DNA from: Bathynomus jamesi
Lineage: Eukaryota > Arthropoda > Malacostraca > Isopoda > Cirolanidae
Length of the DNA: 64,000 nt
NCBI GenBank assembly: GCA_023014485.1
Contig: JAJOZX010000925.1
Coordinates: forward strand, 125,001-189,000
Direction of reading: 5' to 3'
Shown here piece by piece: positions 34,944 to 49,200 of the stretch (its first letter is position 1; each line of letters starts with the position of its first letter). Both the position numbers and the translations under genes were made by a program. Below the pieces are notes generated by a model, which saw only the letters and a list, made by a program, of their open reading frames with translations, was not told the DNA's origin and made no database searches.

Positions 34944-37900
34944 TTGTTGTTGTTGTAAATGAGCTTGATGCCTCATACCTACGGAACTGGACGGGGACAA
35001 AAGACTACTGTTCGTAGATGGCGATAGCATCGTGAGGACGGGAACGGCCGATGTATCTGTATTGGAGGACTGAACCATGTACTGAAGCATTTCTTCCTTG
35101 TTCATTTCCTTCGCCATGTGAGAAGAGGTCTGAGATTGGGAGAGGTTGCTAGAAATGTTCATCTTATGTGGGGAGTATGGACCCTCCTTCCTTTTTTGAG
35201 ACACATTCTGAATGTGAGAGAGTGTCTCGCGATTAATATTTCATTTAAGGATATTATTAGTATTATTATGATTTCAGATAAATGGAAAAGGTTTAAAGGA
35301 AATTATTGAGAAGACGGAATGAGTGTCTAAATTTTAGAAAATCTATGTATCTAGAGTCAATTTTGTTTTTAAACAAGACGAGTTTACCGACTGAGGACAT
35401 ACATTGCAATTTACAGAATACACAATCGACACAATCTCTAAACTAACACTTAAGAATGAAAAATAAGTTATTGTAACAAATTTGCTGAAATTTGCAACAT
35501 AAACATATACCCTAAAAGAGTATCGTCAATTTTTATAAACAAATTGATTGCATATTAACTATAAATTATAAAGAGTTCCAAAATCTTCAATAATGAGCAT
35601 GGTACCTTACCAATTAAAGGTATTTTGACTCTTAAACGTTTACAACAACGAAAACGTTATAAAAGAGTTAATTTTGACCTTCGGCCGGTGAACAATAACT
35701 ACAGTCAGTGATTTGTTGCTGATGATGCGACTTACAACATCGTTGTGTCATTATACAGTGGTTTAGTTGTAAATACGAAGTTAACGAGAGGAAGAGGTAC
35801 AGTTTCGGATAAAAGTTCGACTACACACAAAGTTTCTAAACAAAAAATTACTAATTGGTAATGTTCTGTTTTTGTTTGGATATGTTCTTATTTTTGGTGC
35901 CATTAATAAAATTTAAAAAACAAAACCCAGTTATTACTCATTACTAATTTTTTATACAGGGAGAACTTCATGTTTCTAGGCGAACTTTTTTCCGAAACTA
36001 TACGTAACAGAAATATAGTGTAAAACAAGGCGCATGATGCTAAAAAGAGATGCGCATAAATCATACTATTAAAAATTTAACTATATAAATATAGCACCAA
36101 ATAATTATGATTATGCGCAATTTAACATAGAAGAGAACAAAGCTCCTGTGGCCCGGTTGTCTCGAGACTGGAATTAGGCTGTGAAAGCCTGATTCCGTTG
36201 CAGTTAGGTCGGCCAACTATTCTATGATTGCTCGGGCTCGGGTCTCTCTCCGAGTTCACGTACCCTTCTGTGTGGGTGGAGAGAGGTTCCGGATATTATC
36301 CGTTACCTGTTTTAAAAGGACAAATCGTAAAATCTCGTGTCAAACTATAAAGACACGAAGGATAATTTTTTAAATCCTTAAGGCGTTCTTAATGCAAAGA
36401 TTGATACTTACCTGCTGCATGGAATTTCTGGACGAATGAGAGCCGTGGGAATTGACAGAAATGTCCGAACAAGGAGAAGGAATGGGTGGAACATCATCTG
36501 CAATCTTGCTTTGATGTTGTTGCTGTAGTTGCTGCGCGTGCTGAGACTGACTACAGGGACAAGACCGAGAGTGTGAATGCTGGCACTGGTGACAAAAATG
36601 GAGACGAGCTCTTTTGTTCGCGGTACCACGAGACGAGCAATCATCATCACTCTGAGCGCTGCTTGAACTGTACTGACTAGATACTGCAACATAAAACAAT
36701 TCAATAAGGAAACACGAAATGCGAAAATACTGCAGAAATGTAGTGCTGACATTACGGTTGGCATACATTACCCATAAAAAAAACTCACCCGATCTTGTCC
36801 TCCTGGACCATGGCGGAGGCTCTCCACTGGACCCTAACTGTTGAACCAAGGGGACTGAGTATGAAGAGTGCTGACTGTGTTGACTATTTGGCGACCCTGG
36901 ACTACTGTCCACCTGATAGTGCTGCTGCTGCTGCTGTTGTTGTAGCTGCATTTTATCTTGATCCAATTCCAACTTTTGCAGCTGATACCGTCTTCGAGTG
37001 AGAGGCATTTGCTGATGCTGCGAAATAAGATCCATACTTTTGTTAGTGTTCATCTTAGACTGACAAGAGTTTTCCTGTGGTAGCCTTTGTTGGTTGGCTG
37101 ACTGGCTTCTTTGCGAGTGGTACCTCTGCTGCATGTACGACTGCTGCTGAGAATGGAGATTGGAAGGGCCTGCTTTGGAACTGCTTTCCTCTCTCGACGA
37201 TGAAGCTTCGTTTGGGGTGGGAATTCGTTCACTGTTGGACCTGCTCTGACTGTCCGTCTCAGACTCCATTTCATCTTTCACCTTGTCTTTGTTGCTTTGG
37301 CTGTTCCTGATGTTACCATAACTGAGAAATAAACAAACTATTACCAATAATTATCTTCAGTATGTTCCCAATAACAAGAATAGCGGAGGGAAAAATCAAA
37401 CGCGTTTCCTTCATTTATAAGTATTACATTATAAAAATTTAAGTTCTTTAAAAATACACTTCACACTCGTTCGATAAAGTCTACATGATTACCTTACAAC
37501 TGTATTTGTACAAACAATGAATTCAGGTTTTGAGTTCCACTGATGATACGTGATGTAATAATTCGATCTCAACCATATCCACTGCTGTCCTTTGGTGAGG
37601 AAACGATAGAAACAAGAGGTACCTTTGCCTTTCTTCATCACTAAGACAAAATGAAGAACGAGTAAGCGCAAGGGAGTGAAAGAGCATAAATTAATTTCAC
37701 CAAGAATCTCAGGAAATGGTTTTAAGAATAACGATGTTAAAAATTAATTCTAAATGATGGTGATGTGGATGATGCAAAACACACCCATACACAATCAACA
37801 TACAATACACTCGAGACTAGGAGGCTAAGAGGTGATCTAATTCAGGTTTTTAAAATTATGAATGGGTTCGATAATGTAAACAGAGATAGCTTTTTCAAAA

Positions 37901-40217
37901 TATTACAATATAATAGGACTAGAAATAACGGGTGTAAGTTGACAAGTAGAAGGTTCGAGACAGCAGTTACCAAAAACTTTTTTACGCATAGAATAGTAAA
38001 TAGGTGGAATAGTTTGCCGGTAAAGTAATTAGTAGCAAGTCTATAAACATGTTTAAAAATCGATTAGACGCACATGTTGATAGATTGGGGATAGTTTAAG
38101 GTATTAAAATTAAGGTTTTTGTGATTCGGAACCCACGTAAAATTGTAGATCCCTTCCGCCACCACGGAGGACATGCGCAATACATAACTACAATCACAGT
38201 AAGGTAGACCAGCCATGAGTGGATCCTAGGGTCTTTGTTGGTCTGAAACATTATAACATTATATGTTTCATTTTCACTGATGTAGCCGTAATGGTGTATC
38301 TCCAGACTGGAGAGAGAGACAACATACACACACACACACACATGATCATGCCCGATATGTAAATACCATCCCAATCTCAACGACCCAATGTTGTCTATTG
38401 TGAAAAGGAAACACTACTCGTGACACATCAATAGAGGCGCACGTCAAACACTCGAAGTTATTTTATCTTAACCTTCGAGCGCCGTTAGTTCGGTAGTTAG
38501 GAAATGGACTCAAAACCTGGAAGTCCGAGGTTCAACTCAAATGACTCAGAGTACAAGCCTACCACCCCTTCGTGATGGGAAATAGGAGGTTCGGATGTTA
38601 CTTGTTACCTTAGCGACCTCAACTTCCACTGTTATTTTTCACACAATAACTAAAACTTTTAAATGTAAAAACTAAAAAATATGAACTGGAACTTAGTGAA
38701 AAAAAAAAAAAAAATTAAACAAATTATTAGCTACAGTGATATGAAAATTCCAATTTGGACTTCTCACAGTGACCTAGAATGGGTCAAAACGCATGGTATT
38801 TGAAGAAACTCCAATCCCCATCCCACAAAAAGTGAATATTCGAATTGCATGTGCCAACGTCTACTAGAATGTTATGAAGGGTTCGTAAGTAGTTTATGTA
38901 AGAGAAGTGACACGCGCAAATGGTTTCACGGCATGCATTTTGAAAATATACTGATTTAATAAGTACTCCACGTGGGGCCGAACATTTTGGTTCACCCTGT
39001 TCCGTATAACCTATAAGACTAAAAATCCAAGCAGCTCTTATTCTACGCTATCTTTTGGAAAATACGGATATGATAGCTAAAAATAAGTAACATAAATAGC
39101 TGTGGGACGGATGACCTATGGTAAAATGAATAATGAATGCTATGGATGTAAAAATGAATGAAGTGAAAATGAAAACGGCTTAAAACTGAGGGCTAAAACA
39201 ATTATAAAAGAGGGAGGACGCTAGCCGCCTCAAAAAACACTTGGAAACCCCACTTCCGTGGGAGCAAGCGTGAGCACCGAAGAGGGGACAGGCGCCGTCC
39301 TCTGTACGTTGCTCGGTGAGAAGGCGCTAACGTAGGTCCCAAGACTGGAACATTTGACCAGCATGTGGCACACAGTCAAGGGAACAATGCAGTTCTTACA
39401 GTAAAGCTTAAGGGCCTCAGAATTATTGTGTAAAAAAGAATTAATTATTAATAAAAAATGTTATCTGGCGAATTGGGATAGAATAGGTGCTTCGTGTTAT
39501 AGTTAAACAATCAGAAATTTTTTTATTGTTGGATGAAAAAGAAATCCTTTTTCTCAAACGAGACTCCACGTTTCGGCTATCTAATTTCTCTCGAGTAACT
39601 AAACGTTGTCTTCATAAGCCCTTAAATCGTGGTTGGTGATAAAGTACCAGAAATACATTAGTGAAAAGGATTAAAAGTTTATAGAGTACAAAGCAACAGT
39701 GGGTAACTCCAATGGTCTGGAAACGTTTGTGAGGAAATACTGTATACAGGCAAACTGTTGATAATTCACTGCCCGTTTGCTTTCTGAACAAACATTCCCA
39801 ATATACTTTGCCCTGAAACTGTTCCATTCACCTTACCCTACGGCTTTCCTACAAATGCACAGACGACATACTCCTTTTCAGCTATTCATTCTCTGATCAA
39901 TGTGTTTCACCAAAACCCATCAAATTAAAGATAAACTCCAATTACTTAAAAGGATCTATTAAGATGAGGAAAAGGGATTTCCGAAAGGATTTGAACGTAA
40001 TGAAAGAAGGATTGCCAATACGAAGACAAGACACGAGACAATCACCTGAATAAATCTATTAAATAAATGAGCGGGGCCTACTTACAAATTTCATGACACT
40101 GAGCCACTTTCTCTAAATCGTCCACATGGTAATAGTCATACCCCGAAGTGCCCAAAACTTCGAAAGGAAGATAACCAATAATTGTTGGCGCTCTGGAAAA
40201 AAAAAAAAAAAAAAATT

Positions 40218-40255
<38 letters not shown>

Positions 40256-43200
40256 GAATATCCTCAACCCTGAAGGAAAATAGCTTTGTTGTCAGAGGGC
40301 TAAAACTCTTCAGCCAGCTGCCCGAGAAAGAACGGAACACGAATGGTGTAGCGGTGGAAGTCTACAAAAGAAGACTAGATATTTGGCTCAAAACAAATAT
40401 AAACTCATAATTGCGCATTTTCGCGTATGCAAAACTTATCCCTCGCCAGGATTTGAACCCTCTTTCTGACTCGGAGACACGATAAAAGTTACCAACAACC
40501 TGGTAACATTTCATGATCCGAGGAAACTTACGACACTTTCATGACCAGAGGCATTTTATCCGTTAATCCCCCGCACCCGAGCTAATGGAAAAGACCGAAT
40601 TCAAATCTATCTGGCAAACACGAGGGTACCATTAGATGGAAATATAAACGCATAATCGCAAAGGGCCGGGTTCGAATCCTGGTGGGTGCTAAAAATCATA
40701 ATTATTAAAGATGTACATTTCTCAGTCAACCAATGTGCGGCGAAAATAGCGAGAAATGCTAACTCTTCAGTTTTAATCCCAGTGTCATAATAAATCTCGG
40801 GAAGACAACATTTCATTAGTCCCAAATGCGTTGATAATAATTCTCATTAGCCGCATTTATTTTATATATCTATTTATTAATTTATTTTTATTTTTGCAGA
40901 CCAGAATTCTACAATCCCGAATGTTTCACATAGAATTTTTTTTTTTAAATATACACTTTCATTTAATTTTCAATTTTGGGAAACGATGTTTATTCGGGAA
41001 GTTCTAAACATGTCGTCGGTTTCTTCCTTTTATATACTGTATTATCTTTCCATGCTAAAAGAACATTAACGTTGTCTGAACTCATTTACCTTTGTCTTAA
41101 ACCAATAATAATAATAATAACAATAACTAGAGAGGGGGCTCGCTTCGTAGGAGGAGATTGTAGACACCAATCGACAGGGGAAGTAGTCTGGGGGAGAGAC
41201 GTTAGACAGAAGGTAGGGAGTGCTGGAACTCCCGTTTCTCCTGTCACTGTCCTTCTTAGCTGATCTTTTTCCGTGTCTCATCTACCCTGTGAGCAGTCCA
41301 GCATGCTCTCAAACACACGCTTCTCTCCCTATTCCTCACTACATATACATGCATCTTACACACTACGTAATCTTCAAAAAAATAAAAAAATAAAAAAATG
41401 GCATAAACTTCAAGAGCCTCGGCGTCCCCTAGGGAGGGGACCCTAAATGTTCCCACTTCTGGCTCCCCTGCTGCCGATACCGGGTATGGAAAACTATACA
41501 TGCTTACAACATGGTATCGTATGTGGTACCTTTATTTCATAATTAAATACAAATTATTAATTTATTGAATTAAATAACTTCAAAATTGCCTCGGGATTGG
41601 CGACATAGCCTATTGGGAATGAAAATAATTGCCGTACATACATAGAACTCATATGTAGGCATCGGGCCTGCTTGACAACAAGAAAACCAAATTTATTATT
41701 TCGTGTTCAACATTTTCCATTGCTGACTCGTGAAAATTACTTCGAGAGAAGAGTCAACGAACTTTGCATAATCAGCAAATAATAAAAATACGAGTATATA
41801 TTATATTATAGCGACTCGCTCGGAGCTTGCTTATGTTACAGCGATGCTTTAAGCAAGGAAGATGTACTTTATCTTCCTATAAGTTCTGAGTGAATTCTTC
41901 ATAATATAAAACCTAATAACTATAAAAAGGATAGGCCTATTCCTTCAGGTATTTAAGTGTAGTGACTGCTTATATTAATTACATCAAAGTAATTCGTTGT
42001 GTAACTTCATCGTACCGCGGCCCTACATCGAAAAACATCGTCGCGTCCTACCAAACAGAAGCGAGGCCCAACGAAATAATAAGGTAAGGCAATTCCTTTC
42101 TTTACCATTAAGCAGCGCAAATACCGAAGGCAAATAAACATAAAGAGGTCCTTTGAAGACCTACATATACATAACTCTCTAACGAAAAAACGTAGGGCTT
42201 TTATCGTTAACGCTCCACTGTAATCTGCTGGAAATTTCCAACGGATGAGGGTAACAGGCAATCAACCCATAGCCCTATATAGTTTTTTCATACCAGGAAC
42301 GCAGACCCGGGTAGCGGGGCTGGATCTGCTACCGCCCATTCGAGATGCTCTGGGCCTCTGCCTGATTCACTTTTCATAAACTTCTGCAACATTCGTGACC
42401 TTTTCTCAAATTTTCAATCTGTTGAACACCACCTCTCCTCCTCTAAACCTCCTCATCTTTTCCTCATTGAAACTCAGGTGTCTGGGACGACTGACAGCAA
42501 CCCCTTTTCTGTACCCTCATACTTTCTCTATACTCAATTTCACTCCAAAGGTGGATGTTGCGTATATGTATACAATGACCTAACTTGTTCTCGTATTTCC
42601 GAACTCGAATCTTCCGAATTCTATGCCCTCTGGCTACGGCTTACATGCTAATTTCAAACTAAATACATCTGCGCTGTTTACCTTCCCCCTAATTCTACTA
42701 ACTATCCAAAATTCTTTGACTACTTCACTTCCAAAGTGGAATACATTCTTTCCCGCTCTTCCTTTGCTGAAATCTCCATTTTAGGAGATTTCAATGTTCA
42801 CCACCAATCTCCTCCTGCCCAAATGCTTCTCCTCTTGTCAAGATCTGAAGCCCGAATTGAAGCGATAGGACAGGAAACAGATATAAGATTGTGGTCGGAG
42901 AAGTCAAACGGAGGAAAAAGTTTGACAGAGTAAGAAGGATGAGTGGTGAGAAATAAATCCAGAATGTTGGGCCTATCTCCAAGGCGAACGGGGTAGGGTG
43001 CTGTACAAGCTGCTCTAGGTAATTCAGGCTAGGGAAGTTGTAAGCTAGTTTACCAGGGATATCAGTGAAATGGGAGGAAAGCCAAAGATGGTGGTGAACA
43101 TTGAAATCTAAATTGGAGATTTAAGCGAAAGGAGAGTGGGATAGAATGCACTCCATTTTAGAAGTGAGGTAGTCAAAGAGTTTTGGATAGTCAGTAGAAT

Positions 43201-46200
43201 GAGGAGAAACGTAGACAGCGCGGGTGTATTTAGTTTGAGATTGGCACGTAAACCGTAGCTAGAGGGTGTAGAATTCGGAGGATTCAAGTTCGGGAATACG
43301 AGAGCAAGTTAGGTCGTTGTGTACATATACGAAACATCCGTCTTTGGAATGACAGGTATAAAAAACATTTTTCTCTGCCAATATGCATACAGTATATGCT
43401 TAAGAGAGAATATTTGAAGTTGCAATTACTGTATTAGATTTTCTTTTAATTTACGAGGGGACCAATTCAGTACCGGCTTTCACTTTTTATGCAATTGAAA
43501 ATAAAATATTCAACAGAATTTCATGAAGTTTGGCACACAAAGACATGGCATTTTTCAATGTCCAATATAAATTTCCGTTACCTACTCGCTATACGTATAG
43601 TTTTATGGAGTGTTAAAAACGAGACATTTTTGAGACACTTTCTTTCGGTTAATGTTATCGGGGGATTTTAACCTCCGAAATTAAAATGTATGTAATATGA
43701 TCGAGATTATCCTGGTCTTTAATATGGTATATAAAAAAGCTGGTCTCCACGAGGGAATTTTTTCGCAAATTTCAATTTAGGCCTGAAAAAACCCTCTAAA
43801 ACTTCAGGTTCATACGAACATTGTTCTTGAAAAATTAATAGAATAATACATATGTAAGGTATACACGTGAATTTCATACCATACGTTTCTAGACGAGATG
43901 GCTGCCTACAGACTAATATAAAGTTCAAAGTTCTCCATTGAGTATTTTATATTTTATAAGAATTTTAAGTTTCTTTACTATTAAGCCTTCAGAAAATAAA
44001 AATATTTTTCGACTAATTCTCTTAGAAGAAATTCTTAGACCTTTCTAATGGTATATACTCGTATATGAAAGATTTGACTTTTGTGGTGAACTGTCTATAA
44101 GCGTTTGTCCTCTGCGAAATTTTAAAAAATTTTCCTTCAGCCTGCACCGCAAAATATAACCTAATGATGACGTTCATTACATCCTTAAATAAAAACTATA
44201 AGAGGGGTATGAACTTGAAAGTTTTGTCATATATGCAGCTCTACATGGTCTACATAAGAGTATAAAAATAAACTTGCTACGTTAGGAATTCATTATTTTA
44301 TGACCATTTCATTTTTGAAAATTGATATTCGAGTACAGTATTTACTCCTTTCTAAAACAATGTTTTAAATTTTAAATTACTCTATCTGATGAAGATTTCA
44401 GAGAGCTTTCTGATGGTATATATGTCGGTCAAGTGCCTTCAGTAACAAACTGTCTAGGAATGTTTTTCGAATTTGAGGTTTTCGATTAGTGCTGGTTTAA
44501 ATGCAAATAACTAAAAAACTATAGAGAGTACATGTGCAAAATCAGCATCACTCTGTACACTTTTTGGTGAATTTTTAATATTTAGAGTTTCTATTGATTT
44601 TTTTACGTTGCGTACGCTGCATTTACGAGAACGTACAATCGGAGCTGACAGGTTTATAAACGAATATTTTTAATTTTAAAATGTTAAGACCTTTCGAAAG
44701 ACATCCGGACACCTATATTAAAATAAATATTGTTCTACGAGCAATGATTACAGAAAATCGGCAGTGTGGGGGGTCATCCTCAAAAAGAAATACGTCATGA
44801 ACTGGGCATAGCTAAGACATATATGTTTTTCTGGAAAGTAGAGGAACATATCTAAAATCTGTTTGGAAAAAATCTCAAAATTTATTCTTTTGCAATCTTT
44901 GGCAAAGTGTTTTGCACTTTGATGGGATGCCCTGACATCATATATTAAGAAATTTGGCTGAAATGACAATCACTCCAAAGAACATTTTTTCCTGAACATT
45001 CCAAGTTTCATCACGATCGGTTGAAAAGCAGAAATTATCACTAATAACGATAATACTATTAGTGATAGCAATATTTTCAGATAAAATTATTAGCTTGTCT
45101 TTGAAGGAAAATTTTTGTCACTTCTATCACTTTTGTTCTGGTGCGATTATTTTTGGAGTTGATAAATTGACCAATGATAAAAAGATGGGAATCAGCCAGT
45201 GGTAATTCCAGAGGGGGTCATATTTCCAACATTTCCACCAAGTTTCATGAAGATTGTGTGGTAAGGTAAGGAGGCTGTAGCCGTGACCAACTTTAACTTT
45301 GTTTGCAGTGTATTTGATATAAGTGGACGTACATTTGGTTTCCGAAGAGAAGTGATACACTACGCGTGGTTGAAGCTGTCTTAATTCATTTTTAGTTCAC
45401 GTCAAAAATTTGGTTCATAGTTTCTTCGCTTTGTGGTGCCTTTGTTCCTAGGTTGGATATGTTTTTTTAGTAAAGTTTTTAAGGATTTCTCTCGTTTTAA
45501 TTTGGTGACGTTCCTTTACAGTTTGGAAACAACAATGTTTTTCCTTTTCCTGCTGTTCCTTTTGGCGTTATCATTATGAACTTATTATTTTTTTTTTTTT
45601 GTCCATTTTACTCAGGATACGTTTTTATTGATTAAATTTTTTTTGTACCCTTCCTGTTTCTTTGTTGAAAAGTTTAACTCAAACGTAATTAATGAATTAA
45701 TTATTAAAGGTTCTGTGGATACAGACAGTTCACGCTTTGCGGGTGAATATGAAGTAAAGTTGAGGTAAATTTTTATTTGTTGGTTTTATATACATTTCCG
45801 TTCTGACTGATCGATCGGTCAATATCGCTGGAGTTGAGCGTAAAATAACTCTGAAGATGTTCGCATCATTAGCGATCGAAACGTCATTATCTACTAAGTA
45901 AAATAACCATCAAAGCATTTATTTCATTTTCTATCCAAAGGGACACCTGACACTAAATTATTTGGCGCTTTAAGGCATGAATAAACATATTTATCACGCT
46001 TTTTTTAAGTAACCAATCGAAAAGGTTTACTACAAAATCACGCCATTTACAAAGCCCCAATTCTATTACTCCAGTTTTCGGAAACAGAACTATAAAGTTC
46101 TTGTATTCTAACACGCAGATTCACAAATCCCTCCCTACCTGTGGTCCAAGAACAGAAATTTCCACTCGAGGCTGTGCCTGGACGTGAATTCACTCTTCGT

Positions 46201-49200
46201 GGGTTCGAGTACGACCATCTCTCTAAGCAACTGTGGATGCTCTAACCTCGCAATAGCTACAAACACAATTCTGAAAAGGAAACACAAAAAAGGTAACATC
46301 CAGGAATCTCATTTCCCCACTACGTCGAGGTGAGTGCGTTCTGCATCAATTTAGCGAATACACATTGAGCGAGTGCACTTTGAGCGAAGGAAATTGAGCG
46401 AGTACAAATTGAGCGAGTGCAAAACTGAGCTATGGTTCTATGATTTTTGCTCATTCTAGTTCTGTACAAAATAGATCTAGTTATTTACCTTCTTATTTGG
46501 TTCGTTTTGTTGATTATGTTAGCTTAAAACAATTCATAGGTCAAACTATACTTTAAATAAAATGTTAAATGATTATTTATATTTACTTACCTTTACATTA
46601 GTCCTTATGGCTTCCGCTACCCAGGCAAGGTGGGCACAGTTATTATTTACATCCCCCGAGACATTATTAGTTGTATAATTTAGGTATCGGGGGGACGGGG
46701 GGGCGGAGCCGCCGTAGAGTACTCCTCTCCCCTTTTTGAATGAAAAAACTTTGTGTCACGTCAAGTCGCTCAGTTTTCTCACTCGATCAATTTGTGCTCG
46801 TTCAGTTTGCCTAATCGCTCAATGCGTCAAGTCGCTCAATTTGTACTCGCTCAATTGTCGCACAATCGAGTGAGTGGGCCCCATGGGTTATCCGAGCCCG
46901 AGTAGAAACAGGGTAAGTGGCTAGCTCAACCCCACCCGATGCCAGCAGCGTGCGGGAGCGAACCAGAGCCTCACCTGTTAGAGTCCGCCACTGTAACCAC
47001 TGAGCTCTCAAAAGGAAACACAAACAGATCAGCAGAAACCCTCAGAGTTCGTACAAAATTGTTAATTTAAAATTTCCCCCTTTCCCTGTTCTTATAAATT
47101 ATGTTTTTCCCCGACCTTCATCATCTATATATATGTACAGTATATAAACCAATATTTTGGTAATATCAAAACATAAATTACTTGAACGTACGAGGAAGTA
47201 AAAGAAAAAGAAAAAAAATTCCTTAGTCAACTACAATCTTTGTATCAAAATAAGTCTACATTATTCAAGACTTGCCCATAATTATTCCACTTAGTCGAAA
47301 GGAAAAAAATTATTCTCGTCAGAAAAGCACTCAAATATTTATATGAACACCCTATCAAACTAAACACAGAGTAATCATTCCCTTAAAATAATATTACGTT
47401 ATGACAGCCTGGATTGTAGGACAAAGAAGGAGAGAGAGATACGGGAAGGAATGCGATAAAAGGTACGTATGAGGTACAATGATATTTACAGAGTTCAAGC
47501 AAGGAATACTCACTTCAACACTTAATGTAAATCATACGAGAAGAACTACGAGAAAAGTCAAAATATATGGTACTCAAGCATTATAAAGTTTACTATATTT
47601 CTCAAAGCGTTATCCCGGGCTGAACTTATAAACTTGCAGGATTTGCTAATATTAAGAGAACTTTACAAGAAGACGTCAAGGAGAATTCAGTGACATTATT
47701 ATTTTTAAATTGCTCTATGTTGTCAATGAGTAATTTCACCCATAAATAACACTCATTTCCAAATCTAACTTTACCTAAACAGATCAGACCTAACTCGACC
47801 TAATTTAGCCCGAACATACATCTTGCACGATTATGTAGGCGCAAACTAACTTTCATTAGATAAAAAGGTAAGAGCCTGGAAACTCATTTCCCCACTGTAA
47901 AAATAGGTCGCCCGAGCCCGAACATTGAAACATCCACCTGACGTTATATTCAAAATATGGGCTTATGATGGTGGAGCGGCAGGATGCGAGCTACTGTTTA
48001 GACTAGTGATGGGACGATACCAAAATTTTTAACGATTCCGATTCCGATTCCGATACCACTAAAAAGTCTCGATTCCGATTCCGATTCTTAATATTTTTAA
48101 ATATAATTCTATACTTGTTTTTCTGGAAATTGTCATATTTTACTCTGGTAAGATTAACTATTTACATTATGAGTATGGTAATATAAATTATAAATTATAA
48201 TAGATTGGTTTAAAAATAAAAATCAACTGTAAGTTGTAACAATTCATTTTAATCTTCTTGATTACACATCATGGATATACATGTTTTAATGTATAGCTAC
48301 AATACAATAAAAATAAAATTTGTTATCCTCTTTCATTTAAATTTTAAAGTTTACATTGCAAAACTGGTTCAATTAAAAGTTAAAGAATCGTTTTAAGAAT
48401 CGGAAATCATGGTACAATTCTCTCGATTCCGATTCCTGAAAAATGCTCGATTCTTCCGATTCTCGATTCCGATTAATCGTCCCATCACTAGTTTAGACTA
48501 GGCAATATCGAAAGCAAAGATCAGTGGGCCGTACAGATGCAGACACATTCACCAGACATATGGGAACGGTCATTTCTACAAGCGAATCCAGATTTTCAGT
48601 TTTCTGACAGTGGTTGAATATGGATCTGGAGGCATCATGTCACTACAAAATCCGTCAGCGGAATGTTTGGAGCGAGATTTGGGTCACAGGGAGGTCACAG
48701 TCGACAGGGGGCAATGGAAGTGGTAAAGTAGCATCAAGTGAGCTGGAGACTAGCTTTCATTAAAAGATTTCCTTCTCTCGTGGGAAGATGGAATGACAGC
48801 TATGGGATAAGAAATTTGTCGTGACCTAGAGCGTTACCTGACACGAGCCCAACTGAGAATGTCTGAAGTATCCTTGACATCTCTATGAAACAACCAATGC
48901 GTACAAACTAAGTTTTTGTTTTCAAGTTTTACGATAGCAATGTGATGCCACACCACAAACCAAGATTCCAGAGCATAAAAAGACAAGGTGCAAGCATGTT
49001 GCTGCTCTGCATAAGGCCCACTCTATACTGAGTATTAAGCCAGTACTTATGTTACTTATGCTATACTCTATATTGTAGAAATTCATCGCTAATAAAGATC
49101 CCTTTACTTCTATATGTATATATATAGAGGGGCAAAAAGCTTGACCTTCGTGAAATGAGGAATAATCGCACGGAACATTTGAAAGGTTGAAAGGTATATA

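Larger units (their letters stand above)
37641..40085 (-). other. Clock intron W5-W6
   Basis: Holds a CR1-like LINE fragment (37765-38095), a tRNA-SINE-like block at 38468-38650 (box B-like GAGGTTCAACTC, tail GGTTCGGATGTTACTTGTTA) and otherwise unremarkable AT-rich sequence. Confidence 0.65.
40193..46138 (-). other. Clock intron W4-W5
   Basis: Holds a (GT)n run at 40230-40254, LINE tail (40246), a composite repeat (40430), LINE endonuclease copies (41100-43360) and 2.5 kb of AT-rich sequence without recognised genes. A solo CTGAAGA..GAAACGTC motif lies at 45851-45887. Confidence 0.65.
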
